Shown here: positions 33,018 through 42,940 of the stretch, piece by piece
How the letters are laid out: each line of letters starts with the position of its first letter
How positions within the stretch are numbered: the stretch's first letter is position 1
Source: Diplonema papillatum
Lineage: Eukaryota > Euglenozoa > Diplonemea > Diplonemida > Diplonemidae
Assembly (NCBI GenBank): GCA_030068145.1
Contig: JAPJBO010000662.1
Location: 62,001 to 126,000, forward strand
Direction: 5' to 3'
DNA length: 64,000 nucleotides
Program-made: the position numbers and the translations under genes
The notes under the pieces: generated by a model
Told to the model about the DNA's origin: nothing
Seen by the model: only the letters and a program-made list of their open reading frames with translations
Databases searched by the model: none

Positions 33018-33429
33018 GAATTGGCAGCTAGCTTCTGGCCTCATCGCACTTGGTCTCGGCTTGGTTCATCGAGTTCATGCTTAGATCACATTGGGGCAAG
33101 GGAGGGCGGGAAGAAAAATTCAGTCTCAGTAGACCCACCTCAACCCACCCGAATTCTCCTGTTGTAGGCTCGGGTCATCCTGCCATGCGCTTTGCTCCAG
33201 TTCCTACCGTATACTAAAGTAGTAGTAGTAGGTGTCGTCTGCCGAAGCAGCCAGAGACAGCAGGCGCAGGGGGTTCCCGTCCGTAAGGGGGTACTTTTCT
33301 CTTCGTCATGGAGACCCGCCCCCGGCATCCCGACTGTCGCGAAAGGTTTGTGCCTGTAGTGATGAGGTGGTCGACCAAACCCCCACGAAGCCTTATACAC
33401 AACACGGCTACATCACGAGGATGCAGCCT
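33018..33429. other. no gene recognised
   Basis: Sequence between the microsatellite and the rRNA-like segment; nothing supported. Confidence 0.35.
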
Positions 33430-34125
33430 GACCAGCTACTAGATGGTTCGATATGTCTTTCGCCCCTATACCCAGCGTTGACGAGCGATTTGCACGTCAA
33501 CACCGCAACGGACCTCCAAAGGGTTTCCCCCGGCTTCGTCATATCCAGGCATAGTTCACCATCTTTCGGGTCCCAACAAGTGTACTTAACCTCAAATCCC
33601 TTTCCAGTAAATCAGGATCGGGCTGTGCTGCGTCCTCAAGGGCTGGCATATCTCCCTTTCAGTGCGGTTTGTGGGTTGACGCCCTAAGCCTCGCACACGT
33701 GTTAGGATCCTTGGTCCGTGATTCAAGACGGGTAGTAGAAGATCGTTGTGTCTGACATGAGTCTGCGAGCGTTTAACCACGTCAGGCCAGCGGGAGCAAG
33801 AACGTTGTCCGAAGACGCCGACACTTACCCTTCGCTGACGATGCCGCGGGTCACCTCCTCACCTCATTCCTATCCTGGTCCACCCGAGCAAAATTGAGGC
33901 AGCCGGCAAGCCGTCTTGCGGCAGAAGCTTGGACAATCCGAATAGGTCCAGACGTCTCAACCATAAACCCCAGTGAAGGAGCAATGATTAAAATTTAAAC
34001 GCTTCTCCAACTCTTACCACTCATCGGTTTCAGGGACTTTTAACCCTGTTTTCAAAGTTCGTTGCATCTTTCCATCACTGTACTTGTTCGCTATAGGCCT
34101 CTGGGAAATATTTAGCCGTAGCAGA
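33430..34125 (-). rRNA. divergent partial LSU (28S-type) rRNA, probably pseudogene
   Basis: Read on the minus strand, conserved LSU landmarks occur in the right order: GGCTAAATATT, then TAGCGAACAAGTACAGTGAT, GGAAAGATG, AACTTTGAAAA, GGACCAAGGATCCTAACACG, GACCCGAAAGATGGTGAACT, GACGTGCAAATCG, GGGTATAGGGGCGAAAGAC and CGAACCATCTAGTAGCTGG. The stretch is the 5' third of LSU rRNA, around the D2-D3 expansion segments. Substitutions at normally invariant sites (e.g. GAATCACGG for GAAACACGG) and loss of flanking LSU sequence at both ends suggest a decayed rDNA fragment or retroposed copy. Confidence 0.8.
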
Positions 34126-35820
34126 GGGATACCTGCCGATCCGCGTCGCGTCAAAGTACATGATGCTGGGGGGATCGGCAACCGCAACTCAATTAAGGTG
34201 CGGTCAACAGTGTCGCCTCGTGAAGGCCTCCCATGACACCCCTCCTCAGGAGATGCCACTGCCGGCGGTGCGCTGCAAACGGGGATGCAGCGCGTGTCTG
34301 TCGTCCAGCGGTAAAGACTGCACAGAACCCCATCGGGTTTGACACAACAAGCCTCGGGCCCAGCAGGAGGTCGCTGAGACATGAGCCAGGCTATTGGGAG
34401 CAAAGCCGATGTCGTCGCCGTGCCACCAGTCACCTCCTACGAATTCCAATCCAATCAATCCGACTCTCTCGATTCCGAGCGAAACGAAGGCAGGTTGATC
34501 AAAGCTTGAACGATTTGGAGGAGTGGCGCGAATTTCCTGTCGGCTAGCATCTCTCCAAAGTGCAATCCTAGAGTTGCGGCCGCAGTGGCAGCCTCAAGAG
34601 AACGGCAGAGACCAGTCACGAATGACCGGCCCACGGTGTACGGGGTCGCGGGCGGCAACAAGTGAAAGCAAACGAGAAGGTGAACCGCGAGAAGGGAGTA
34701 CTGCCTGGCGACAGCCCTACCATGCGGATAGTGTCTGTATCCTTACCGACTCGACAAAAATGAACCGGCATCAAGCTGGTCATGTGATATACCCCGTAGA
34801 TATGGATCCGACCGTGGACGATGACTGTGCGCCAGGGGCACGAACATGGGGTTTCGCGGGTAACCAATGATTCCCCAATAGCGCAATACAGACTCTGTGA
34901 ATGTCTGGACAGGGAGGGATCGAATCTAGCCATGATTTCTACAATATGTCGAGGCACTGGCAGAGTAGTTGAGAATCTGGAGCACCTGACCCCTGCCCGT
35001 GGAAGCAGCTGATACCGCCCGGTACGGATCTGCGGCAGGTGAACGGCAACAAATCCCCGTGACATGCGAGCACAAGTGCACCGCAAAGCCACGAGCCTAC
35101 GGGTCAAGTCGATTTTCAAAAGCCAAAGCATCAAGCGTGGCGTACCTTGGAGCTTGGGGCTTGCCTGACACGAGCCAGTAGAGAAGACGATCGACCACAG
35201 GGCAGAGCGGACGGGGTTGTTGAACGCTTCTCCGACTCAAGTTTTTGTGTGCTGCGGCTGACTGTTACGCTCTTGCCCCTCTTCAGCCAGGGGAGCTCTC
35301 GTTTCCGGCCATGGATAAGTCGCTGAGCGACGGCATGTCGCTTTGCAAACCCTCAAAAAGTGGCAGCGTGGCTCTCTGCGCTGCCCGATCGCTGCCAGTG
35401 GCGGTCGTTAACGTGTCTGCCAGCTTTGAAGGCAGTCCCGGCACCACTCACAGCTCAATCGGGCAGTCCGGTGTGCCTTGCTGGAGGCTGGAGGAAAGAT
35501 CGGAAACGGACCGGCTCCCTCTCTCCAGGCGCTGGTGCTTCGCCGGCCGCAACGGGGTAATGCCAGGCAGGCTGTCTTCGTCGTCGTCCTGTTTGGTGGT
35601 AGCATGGGGTGTTTTGACTCCATACCCCTGATATATTTGTCATTTGTTTGTGTTACTGGGGGGGCAAGGGTACCTGTAAAGGGGGGGGGCGAATAGTTGT
35701 ACTTATTCGACAGACACCTGTATGCCAAAAAGATTTTGTCTATTTGACCCCCCCAAGTATTTGCAAGACAGAGACAACAGTATGCGAAGGACAGCAGTCA
35801 GGTAGCACCCAAAAATTACC
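34126..35820. other. no gene recognised
   Basis: Short frames only. I looked for SSU, ITS and 5.8S continuation on the minus strand and found no convincing match. A G-tract lies near 35681-35690. Confidence 0.4.
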
Positions 35821-35825
35821 CTCCC

Positions 35826-36636
35826 ATGTTTCCAGCAGATTTGCGTCATTTGCACGACCGACGGACGACGATCGAGCCGGTGCACATTCCTCGCGAGCTC
35901 AACAAGGATGCGGACGAACTGTCCAACCGCGCCATGGACACCGCACAGCGACAGGCGGCACAGGCCTACAGCGACTCGGCGACCGCGAAAGGGTGGGCGA
36001 TGAGGACCGCGCTGAGCAGGTTGGGCAAGATTGCGCGCGTGGAAGCCGTCCACCCGGCCCTCGAGATGCGCGTCAACCACCTCACCAGCCTCGGGGGACC
36101 CATCCTCCAGGGCCTCAACAAACGGCCGCCGATCAACAACCGAGAGGGTGATGCGGGCGTTCGAAGTCGCCGCCGTACGGCACGTGCCCAAAAAGATGGC
36201 GAACAAAGGACGGGGCGACCAGAGCGGCCACTGGGAGAAGGCGGGCGTCCTGGGTGGCAACACAGCGGCGAGAAGTGGAAGGCACGGGCAAGACACGACC
36301 GGGCAACGCACCGCCGCGCACGCGGCGGCAGCAGCCGCCACCTTTGGGACGGTCAACCAACCGCCTGACAGCGGCTGCAGCGGCAGCAACAGCGGCAGCG
36401 ACATCGACAGCGGCGACGTCGCGAGAACGCACGGAAGGACCCGCGGCACAGCACCAGTCCATTCCCCACGCGGGGGGGGGATGGCCGTGGAACCCTCCCT
36501 CGGGATGACGAAGGCCGGGGAGAGCCGGGGGCAGTGCCGCGAACGGTGGGTGGTGACCCCTTCGAACAGCCTCCTTGGCCCTGGCCACCGCCTGATGCCG
36601 CAACCCCTTAACCCGGGCGGCGGCGCTTTGGCATGA
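35826..36636 (+). pseudogene. retroelement RNase H C-terminal fragment
   Basis: Starts DLRHLHDRRTTIEPVHIPRE, then LNKDADELSNRAMDTAQRQA, the typical end of a retrotransposon RNase H (HIPRE-N-x-x-AD-x-L-x-NRAMD). It continues as a helical segment (VHPALEMRVNHLTSL) and, after a frame change near 36145, VMRAFEVAAVRHVPKKMANK followed by Ala/Gly-rich disorder. The upstream RT is absent. The long minus-strand frame over the same bases is an antisense by-product. Confidence 0.55.
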
Positions 36637-36639
36637 GCC

Positions 36640-37102
36640 AGGAGCCTCAAGGGGAGCAGCGCGAGAGGCATCATCCACGCTTTCAAAGGCCCACACACTA
36701 ATGCAACAAATTTACCAACTACCGCCGCCAAACACAACTCGCACTTCTTCCCCTGGGGTTTGCTCTTACCGAGCCTGCGGCGGCCTCGGCTTCTTCGCGT
36801 GCACTTCCACCTGCTTGCACGTCGTCGCGTCCGCGCTTTCACGGGCAGGCGCCGTCCGTCCTGAACGCACGTTAACCGTTCATCGGTGGTCCTGCGGTCG
36901 ACCCGCTTGCCCCGACACGCGCCCGATCCGTTGGTTGTGGGCCCTGTGGCCGCGGCTTCGGCTCCGGCACCCCCTGCCGGCCAGCGGTGAAGCCTCGCTT
37001 CACCGCTGGCCGTGCTCCGCGGTGCTCTCGCTTGCAGCACTGCCTGGGCCTGCGGCACCGCACGTCCTCGTACCGCATGAGTAGTCATCAAACAGAGTTT
37101 TC
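36640..37102. other. no gene recognised
   Basis: GC-rich sequence with an open minus frame (Arg/Ala-rich) lacking domains. No support for a gene. Confidence 0.35.
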
Positions 37103-37309
37103 ATGCAGGTGTTGGCGCAGATTGGGGACGGACAAAGCACCTGCAACGGCCTTTGGCAGGTGAAAATGGCCTTGACGCTGGACTTCCCTTACACAGACCA
37201 AACGGCCCTCAGGTCGCTGGGTGTGTTTCACAAGAAAACAGGACCCAACTACTTCGCCGCCGGGTCCACTTCCTGGCTCGAACTTCTGCGGAGCTGGGGA
37301 TGCTGTTGA
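37103..37309 (+). CDS. short hypothetical ORF
   Basis: 68 codons reading IGDGQSTCNGLWQVKMALTL, then FPYTDQTALRSLGVFHKKTG. It looks protein-like but has no recognised domain, and it overlaps the 3' end of the LINE fragment on the other strand. Possibly part of an unknown element. Confidence 0.2.
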   Translation: MQVLAQIGDGQSTCNGLWQVKMALTLDFPYTDQTALRSLGVFHKKTGPNYFAAGSTSWLELLRSWGCC

Positions 37310-38200
37310 AGGCCTAGCACAATGCCAATCCAAGGGACCTCTCCGCGAGTTGTGGATGCCGCGCCTTTGCGCAGTATCGCGTATTGCCTCCGCTGTGTGC
37401 CGGCCGGCGTGAGGGTCAGGCCGCTGTGCAGCTCAAAATCGACAGCGAGCTCGAAATACGAGATGGAGGCCTCCTTGCCGGTTTCGGACCACCGCTTCGT
37501 CCCATCGCGTCCTTGGGCATGACGCCGCATAGAGCCATGCACGGCTTCATCTCGGGCCGCCGAGCGAGCACATTCGGATACGCGCCGCGCACGTCGCTCC
37601 ACTTGACGCAGTCCCACCACATGTGTTGTTCGTCCTCCGGGACACCAGCGTCGCAGAATCTGCAGGTTGCTTGCTCCCATCGCTTGCCGGTGTGTACCGC
37701 CGCGTTGGCAATGACAGCTCTGACCAGGCCCTGCTGGAAGCCGCAGGTCTCGCGTGGCGCCCCCGTCGATGCCGTCCTCGATGTCGAGGAGGGATGCCCT
37801 CGTCTTGACCACCTCCTTGTAGCGCATCGTCCGCCCGGCCTCCCGTAGCTCGTGCTGGAAGTTGTGCCGAGCGGTCTGCGCCCGCTGCCTCCTCTTTGTC
37901 GTCAGCGGCTCGACGTTCTGCACCACCGTCCATTCGCGCCGTCGGCCCGTTCCTTCCTGCAGGGTGTCGAATCTGGGCCACGTCCATCCGAGTGATCGCT
38001 TGCTCGAGCAGGAACACTGGCCCCTCCTTGCTTCGCCCCGGTGCCTCTGGAGCGCCGGGGGGGCGGTCCCGCCTAATGCCTGTTGCTCCGTTGCGGTGAT
38101 TTGAAAAGTAGGTGACTTTATGCTCAGCAGTTCTACGAAGCATGTTCGTACTTTCAAACTTAATGCCATGATGTTCTACATCCTGATTCGTGATGGACTG
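37249..38200 (-). pseudogene. LINE-C: 3' fragment of a LINE RT protein
   Basis: Aligns with the post-RT region of LINE-A in three frames: NVEPLTTKRRQRAQTARHNF, the knuckle CRFCDAGVPEDEQHMWWDC (about 37650-37600), and ISYFELAVDFELHSGLTLTP (about 37460), the last matching MLELAIDFELFSGL. At least two frameshifts. RT core and tail are missing. Confidence 0.65.
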
Positions 38201-38431
38201 TAACAACCTTCACCCCTCTACGCCTTCCTGCATCTGTTCATGGGCAACCCAATGACCCAGAGGATCCTCCTTTCCTGTTGCTCCTTGCCGAATTGATGAC
38301 GTGAAACAATGTCGGACATGGAATGGTAAGAAACTATATACGGGGAATTTATAATGCAGACACACAAGGAACTAATCGGGTTTGCTTGTTGATCCTTCGA
38401 TTTCGGCTCTTCCTAACGATTTCGGCTCTTC

Positions 38432-39361
38432 CTAACCGAGACAAGCAGAATTGTCTAAGGGATTGTTCCCCCACTGACAGGGAAAGTGAGCTGGGTTTAG
38501 ACCGTCCAAAAAAGAGAACGAGCATACGTCCTCGTCTTCCTCTTCTTCGAGGAACACGACCTCGGAGTGCGGGCGCTTTTTAGTCCTCGCGGAACGTCGG
38601 GGGGCGGACGCGGGCTCGGAAGCGTCGATTTTAGGCTTCCATGTGCCGTCGGACTCGACGATGATGCTTTGGATGGAGGTATCGTTTTCGATGGTCGGGC
38701 TGCGAAGGACCCCGTTGATGAACGAGTCGAAGATGAGAGATGACAACGGGGCGGGTTCCTGGCATTCGGGGCAGCTCCAGACCCGGGATGTAGTGCAAAA
38801 GTCGATGTAGGTCCGGAGATCGAGCGCGTTGATGTGCGCACATGTTCTACTTCGCACCGGGAACGTGACCCGACGAAGCGTCACCGGATCGCAGAGGGTT
38901 ACATCTGTTTTAGACAAAACAACCTGCTCGCCCACGTCCTCCTGCGACATCCGCAGTGCCAACGGCCTGGTGTCGCCGTTCGGGCAGTGGACGTCTTCAA
39001 GGATGCGAGCGCGAGCTTCTTCGAAAACTGCGGTCACACCCTTGTTTTCGACGACGCACACCGCCAGTATGACGGTGCTTTCCACCTTCGTCGCTTCGAG
39101 CGACACGTTGAGTGTGCAGGTCAGCGGAGAGACGAAGCCGGTGAGGTCGACCGGGCTGACGACACGGTGCCACGACTTTGTTTCGTCTTTCGGCCGCCAC
39201 GAGGCGTGCGGCACTTCGGCTTCCTTGCCATCGACGGTGATTGTGAGATGGTCAGGCCACTGCGCTGGCTCCAGGTCACGGCTCAGGCACGCGAGGTGCA
39301 GGCGAGCCGACTGCTTCCGCGCGTTGGTGACCATCCGGTGCTCGTTCGTGGTGAGAACCAC
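38432..39361 (-). CDS. PIAS/Siz-type SUMO E3 ligase (SP-RING)
   Basis: SUMO ligases of this family bring the SUMO-charged E2 to substrates in the nucleus. The SP-RING reads VTLCDPVTLRRVTFPVRSRT, then CAHINALDLRTYIDF and VWSCPECQEPAPLSSLIFDS (about 38860-38700), with the Cys/His pattern of the family. A PINIT-like beta-rich region precedes it (about residues 40-110). The tail is basic (APRRSARTKKRPHS) followed by a SUMO-interacting motif, VVFLEEEEDED, near 38530. No SAP domain is seen. The marked start is a GTG; the frame is open slightly upstream and an acceptor GGCAG lies just before it, so a 5' exon is likely. Confidence 0.75.
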   Translation of the reverse strand: MVLTTNEHRMVTNARKQSARLHLACLSRDLEPAQWPDHLTITVDGKEAEVPHASWRPKDETKSWHRVVSPVDLTGFVSPLTCTLNVSLEATKVESTVILAVCVVENKGVTAVFEEARARILEDVHCPNGDTRPLALRMSQEDVGEQVVLSKTDVTLCDPVTLRRVTFPVRSRTCAHINALDLRTYIDFCTTSRVWSCPECQEPAPLSSLIFDSFINGVLRSPTIENDTSIQSIIVESDGTWKPKIDASEPASAPRRSARTKKRPHSEVVFLEEEEDEDVCSFSFLDGLNPAHFPCQWGNNPLDNSACLG

Positions 39362-39523
39362 GCGCAGCTGCTGCCGAATTCGCAGTGATGAGCTGCTCGC
39401 CCGTAGAGCCGCGATTGCCTATTTTGTTTATGCGTTTTTCGAGGTTCGAGATCCGGTAGGGTGAAGTCTCCGGAAAAGTAACCACGTAGCCCTTTCTTGC
39501 TCTAAGAGTACCCATTCATGAAT

Positions 39524-39576
39524 GGTCACACGGAGACCTAAAACCCCGGATTTTCAAGCGAACTTTAACTCTAAAA
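39524..39576 (+). promoter_or_regulatory. repeated leader upstream of USP-3
   Basis: 53 bases beginning GGTCACACGGAGACCTAAAA and ending at the ATG of the USP ORF recur at 48299-48352 with few changes. This is probably a promoter/5' UTR shared by a transposon family. Confidence 0.6.
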
Positions 39577-41265
39577 ATGCTCTACCCCCCATGGCATGCC
39601 TGGCTAACCGAGGAGTTCCAACGGCTACCGCGACTCTTCAACCAGCTTAAACCTTTCCTGGGGTACAGCATAGCGCGTTACAAAAGCGGCAAACCACGAA
39701 TCAGCGAGCCAGAATACGCCGGTAAGCACCCCCCCGTCAACTTCCACCCAGCGGAGCTCCCCGGCACACCAAACGAGTTGGCCACCCCGGCGGACGATTG
39801 TTCTACTACGACCACCGAACGAGAAGACAGCCTCGACGCAAACCCCCCGCAGCCCACGTTAAACTGGAGCCCGAAGATGAGAGTAGCCAACCTGGTCACT
39901 GTCATCACCCTCGCAGCAGCAGTCGCAGCAGGTGGTGCCAGAACCATGGCAAAGGTTTCTCGGCACACTACGACCAACTCCTGCTTTCTGCAAGCGGCAA
40001 TGAACTTGATCGCCGCGACGGACATGGCTCAACAAGTCGTGATGTACCAGAAGTGCCCACATCACGCGAAGGGCGAATGCACAGCGGCCGTATACGAATG
40101 GGTTACGGGCAATCGATCGCAAGCGACGCGCCTGCACGTCTTTGCTAGCATCGACGGACCATTCGGCTACGGCCAACAGTGCGACCTCGGGGAAGTGCTG
40201 AGAGCAATCATCTCCGTGCTACTCATCGAAAACTTGGCACACCGAACCTGTCGGCACCGCCAAGACTTCTTCGATTGCTTATGGCACGAGACCACGGTTG
40301 CCACGACCTGCTCAGTGTGCAATCACACGAAGTCGAACCGGCCCGAACCGCAGGATATCACTTTCCTACCACCCGCTGAAGCCGCAATACAGGGAAGTTT
40401 GAACCATGTCGGCCAGTGGCGTAAGGCTGCCGACTACAAATGCGGCGCATGCAAGCACATCAACACCACATCAACCAAAACTGTCTTTCACACCGTCAAC
40501 AAGATGGTTATGATTCAACTCCAAAGGGTCAACAAAGACGGAACCGCAAACCGCACCGCCGTGCACCCAGAACACTCAATCCGGTTACCAGGGCTGGGCG
40601 CGCAGCTTAATTTGAAAGCAGTTGCGGTACACACCGGCTTCAATGATGCTGGGCACTACCGCATCCACGCCTACAACGCTATCGCAGACACCAACCAGCG
40701 GTGGACGTGTTTTGACGGTTTACAAACGTGCAGTACGGCGACACCCCGCTTCTCCGACAACGAGACCTACCTATGCGTCTACCAGCCCGTGGACGATCAC
40801 ACAAACGAAGCCCCATCTGTGGTTCCCTTACCTTCCGACGACCAACGCGCACGACCAGCAGACTCGACGCAAGACCTACTCGAAGCCTTACGAGGAGACG
40901 AAAAATCCCAAAACCCAAGCACCGCAGAATCCCTGCAACCCACTACGGAACCAGAATCTAGCGACGAAGATGAACTCCAGTGCCCGCACTGCCTCACGCG
41001 CACGACGGAAACAGGGGAGAAGTTCAAAGGTTTCCAAGGCCTCCGAACCCACCAACGACGATGCAAGAACAAACACCGCTCACCAGCACGGACGAAATCG
41101 ACGTTGTCAAACACTGCGCTTAAGAGAGAAAGATGTCCTTTTTGTCACAGCGACGGACGAACCGCGGGGAAACCGCTTTTCAACAGTCTACGACACCATA
41201 AACCGTGGTGCAAAAAGAGGCATCAAAAACTGAGAACAACCAGAAGGAGTCCTTCAGTCGAATAA
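39577..41265 (+). CDS. USP-type deubiquitinase with two C-terminal C2H2-like fingers
   Basis: An intact 562-codon ORF starting with ATG just after the repeated leader. It has an unusual Cys box TTTNSCFLQAAMNLI (Cys136) and no obvious QQD box. A zinc ribbon follows (CSVC about 244-247, CGAC about 287-290), then KMVMIQLQRVNKDG and the His box NDAGHYRIHAYN (His360), then WTCFDG. Two fingers follow: CPHC...HQRRC and CPFC...H-x3-WCKKRH. USP enzymes remove ubiquitin from proteins. The finger after the USP matches PLE-1. No RT is attached here; a LINE tail follows 180 bp downstream. Divergent from the two PLE-borne copies. Possibly an ORF of a separate mobile element. Confidence 0.75.
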   Translation: MLYPPWHAWLTEEFQRLPRLFNQLKPFLGYSIARYKSGKPRISEPEYAGKHPPVNFHPAELPGTPNELATPADDCSTTTTEREDSLDANPPQPTLNWSPKMRVANLVTVITLAAAVAAGGARTMAKVSRHTTTNSCFLQAAMNLIAATDMAQQVVMYQKCPHHAKGECTAAVYEWVTGNRSQATRLHVFASIDGPFGYGQQCDLGEVLRAIISVLLIENLAHRTCRHRQDFFDCLWHETTVATTCSVCNHTKSNRPEPQDITFLPPAEAAIQGSLNHVGQWRKAADYKCGACKHINTTSTKTVFHTVNKMVMIQLQRVNKDGTANRTAVHPEHSIRLPGLGAQLNLKAVAVHTGFNDAGHYRIHAYNAIADTNQRWTCFDGLQTCSTATPRFSDNETYLCVYQPVDDHTNEAPSVVPLPSDDQRARPADSTQDLLEALRGDEKSQNPSTAESLQPTTEPESSDEDELQCPHCLTRTTETGEKFKGFQGLRTHQRRCKNKHRSPARTKSTLSNTALKRERCPFCHSDGRTAGKPLFNSLRHHKPWCKKRHQKLRTTRRSPSVE

Positions 41266-41441
41266 ACCACAGGTACCCAGTGTACCCAGAGTGCCTAGGC
41301 TGTGGCGAGCAACGAACAGCCCAACATTCACCGCCCTTTCAAAAAAAGCTATCAGCTCAATAAGTCCCTTTAACACACAACTACGTAGTAGAAGACACAG
41401 ATAACAATCAGATGGCCGCCAAGGCAACAACTACCAGGACA

Positions 41442-42765
41442 CTAGACCGATACGGGCTACATGGCAACCCCTGCTAAACATGGAACCGGACCTGGAACCC
41501 AGACCCCGACACCGGATGCCCGCTACAGGAGGAATCGTCCAGGAACAGTTGAAGGGGAACGGAGCCTACGACAATGGGTCCGTGTACAACGACGAACGAC
41601 GCGCGAGGGCAGGCCGGTGGCCCGCCCCCCAGAGACCTGCCGCAAACCCGGACCCCGTCCATTTTCTGGGCGCGGTGGTCGACAAGAGGAACGCGACGAA
41701 GTGCGTCGCGCACTACAAGGGGAAGTGTGAGATCTGCCGCCGCCTCGGAGACAAACAGGGGCCCACCGTGCAGGCGTGCTGTCGGCACCACCACGCCGCC
41801 GACGACGGGCTACCCATCGCGATCTGCGACCGACACCGAATGTCCAGGTGCGCGGTCTGCAACACGCCGAAGACATGCTGTGCCGCAGGGCACCACGGGT
41901 GCCGCGAACACAACCGCGGCCCGTGCGAAGGGTGCCGCCAGCTGCCGACGCTCGCAGAGCGACGACCCGCCGCGTGCTGCGGCAAAGGGCACCACAGTGC
42001 CGACGAACCGAAGGCTACGAAGCCCGCCGCACCACCCAACACGAACACGCCGGCGCCCGCGGCCACGCCGCGCTCGCCTGCGGCTGAGCAACTGTCCGAG
42101 TCGCCCAGGAAGGGGCGGAAGCGTATCCTGCAGGAGACCCCGCGACCGACCACCCACCGGGGGCCGAAGCGCCCGGCCAAGAAAGCAGCGACGCGGCAAC
42201 GCACGCGAACGGCGCGGTACCTCACCAGCTCACCAACCTCCCCGCCTTCATCACCGTCATCATCACCGTCGCCCAAGACGTCATCAACGGGGAACATCAT
42301 CCCCATACAAACAACCCTTCCGCGCACGCCAACCGGCGAGCCCAAAGACGCGCCTCCCAGAAGGAGGCGGAAGCGACCCCTGCAGGAGTCCTCGAAGCTC
42401 GCATCCCCGACAGGGAAGCCACGAAGATCGAAGCGATCGCGGCAGGCCGTGAACAACTCTACGCTCGATCACGAAATGGAATGCCTGACTTCTTCCCCAT
42501 CGTCGACCCGGAAACAGCCAAACCGGCCCGGAAAGTCCGCACCGCGAAAGCGAGCGGGAATTGAACTTGACTTGGAAATGACGAGTTTGACCACATCCTC
42601 ATCATCGTTGACTCTCCCGACGGACGACGTCATAAAGTAACACTAGCCCGTGGAACAGTGCTCGCCTGCCTTGATGGCACTTGCACCTTAAAGAACTCAA
42701 TGCTAAACATGCAGTGCATGCTAATCCATGTGGTTCATGTACTTAAAAGAACTCAATGCTAAACA
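41442..42765 (+). mobile_element. LINE-B: 3'-tail copy
   Basis: A 5'-truncated LINE that keeps only the C-terminal part and the 3' end. The 3' terminal motif CTTAAA(A)GAACTCAATGCT appears twice (about 42690 and 42745). The 5' flank, TAGACCGATACGGGCTACAT and on to CCCCTGCT, matches that of the tail copy at 15384-15684. Confidence 0.8.
41480..42640 (+). CDS. LINE C-terminal Cys/His-rich protein segment
   Basis: Matches residues about 880-1219 of LINE-A. The Cys/His units read CEIC...CCRHHHAADDG, CDRHRMSRCAVCNT, CCAAGHHGCREHNRGPCEGC and CCGKGHH, B-box-like. A basic tail with SPRKGRKR- and PRRRRKRPLQES-type repeats follows, ending TLPTDDVIK. The ATG is within the truncated frame, so this is probably a fragment rather than an independent gene. 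Likely binds nucleic acid or protein; function unproven. Confidence 0.7.
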   Translation: MEPDLEPRPRHRMPATGGIVQEQLKGNGAYDNGSVYNDERRARAGRWPAPQRPAANPDPVHFLGAVVDKRNATKCVAHYKGKCEICRRLGDKQGPTVQACCRHHHAADDGLPIAICDRHRMSRCAVCNTPKTCCAAGHHGCREHNRGPCEGCRQLPTLAERRPAACCGKGHHSADEPKATKPAAPPNTNTPAPAATPRSPAAEQLSESPRKGRKRILQETPRPTTHRGPKRPAKKAATRQRTRTARYLTSSPTSPPSSPSSSPSPKTSSTGNIIPIQTTLPRTPTGEPKDAPPRRRRKRPLQESSKLASPTGKPRRSKRSRQAVNNSTLDHEMECLTSSPSSTRKQPNRPGKSAPRKRAGIELDLEMTSLTTSSSSLTLPTDDVIK

Positions 42766-42940
42766 TGCTGTACTTTATTGGTGGCTTACCGTGGTCGCCA
42801 GCAAGCCTCCCTCGGGTTTGTTAGGTATAAAACGGTACCGGACCCCTCCGGTGAAAGAAGCACACCACGAGAGCGCGGAGAGAAAATCAGTAAGAAGAAG
42901 AAAGTCAGAAAACAGACCCAGAACGGAACCCAGGGAAAAA

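Noticed and set aside
34126-35200. SSU rRNA, ITS or 5.8S continuation of the rRNA fragment
   Set aside because: Only scattered short resemblances (e.g. near 34710 and 35020); no ordered landmarks.
35703-37091. 462-codon minus-strand frame
   Set aside because: Antisense of the RNase H fragment and GC-rich disorder; no domain.
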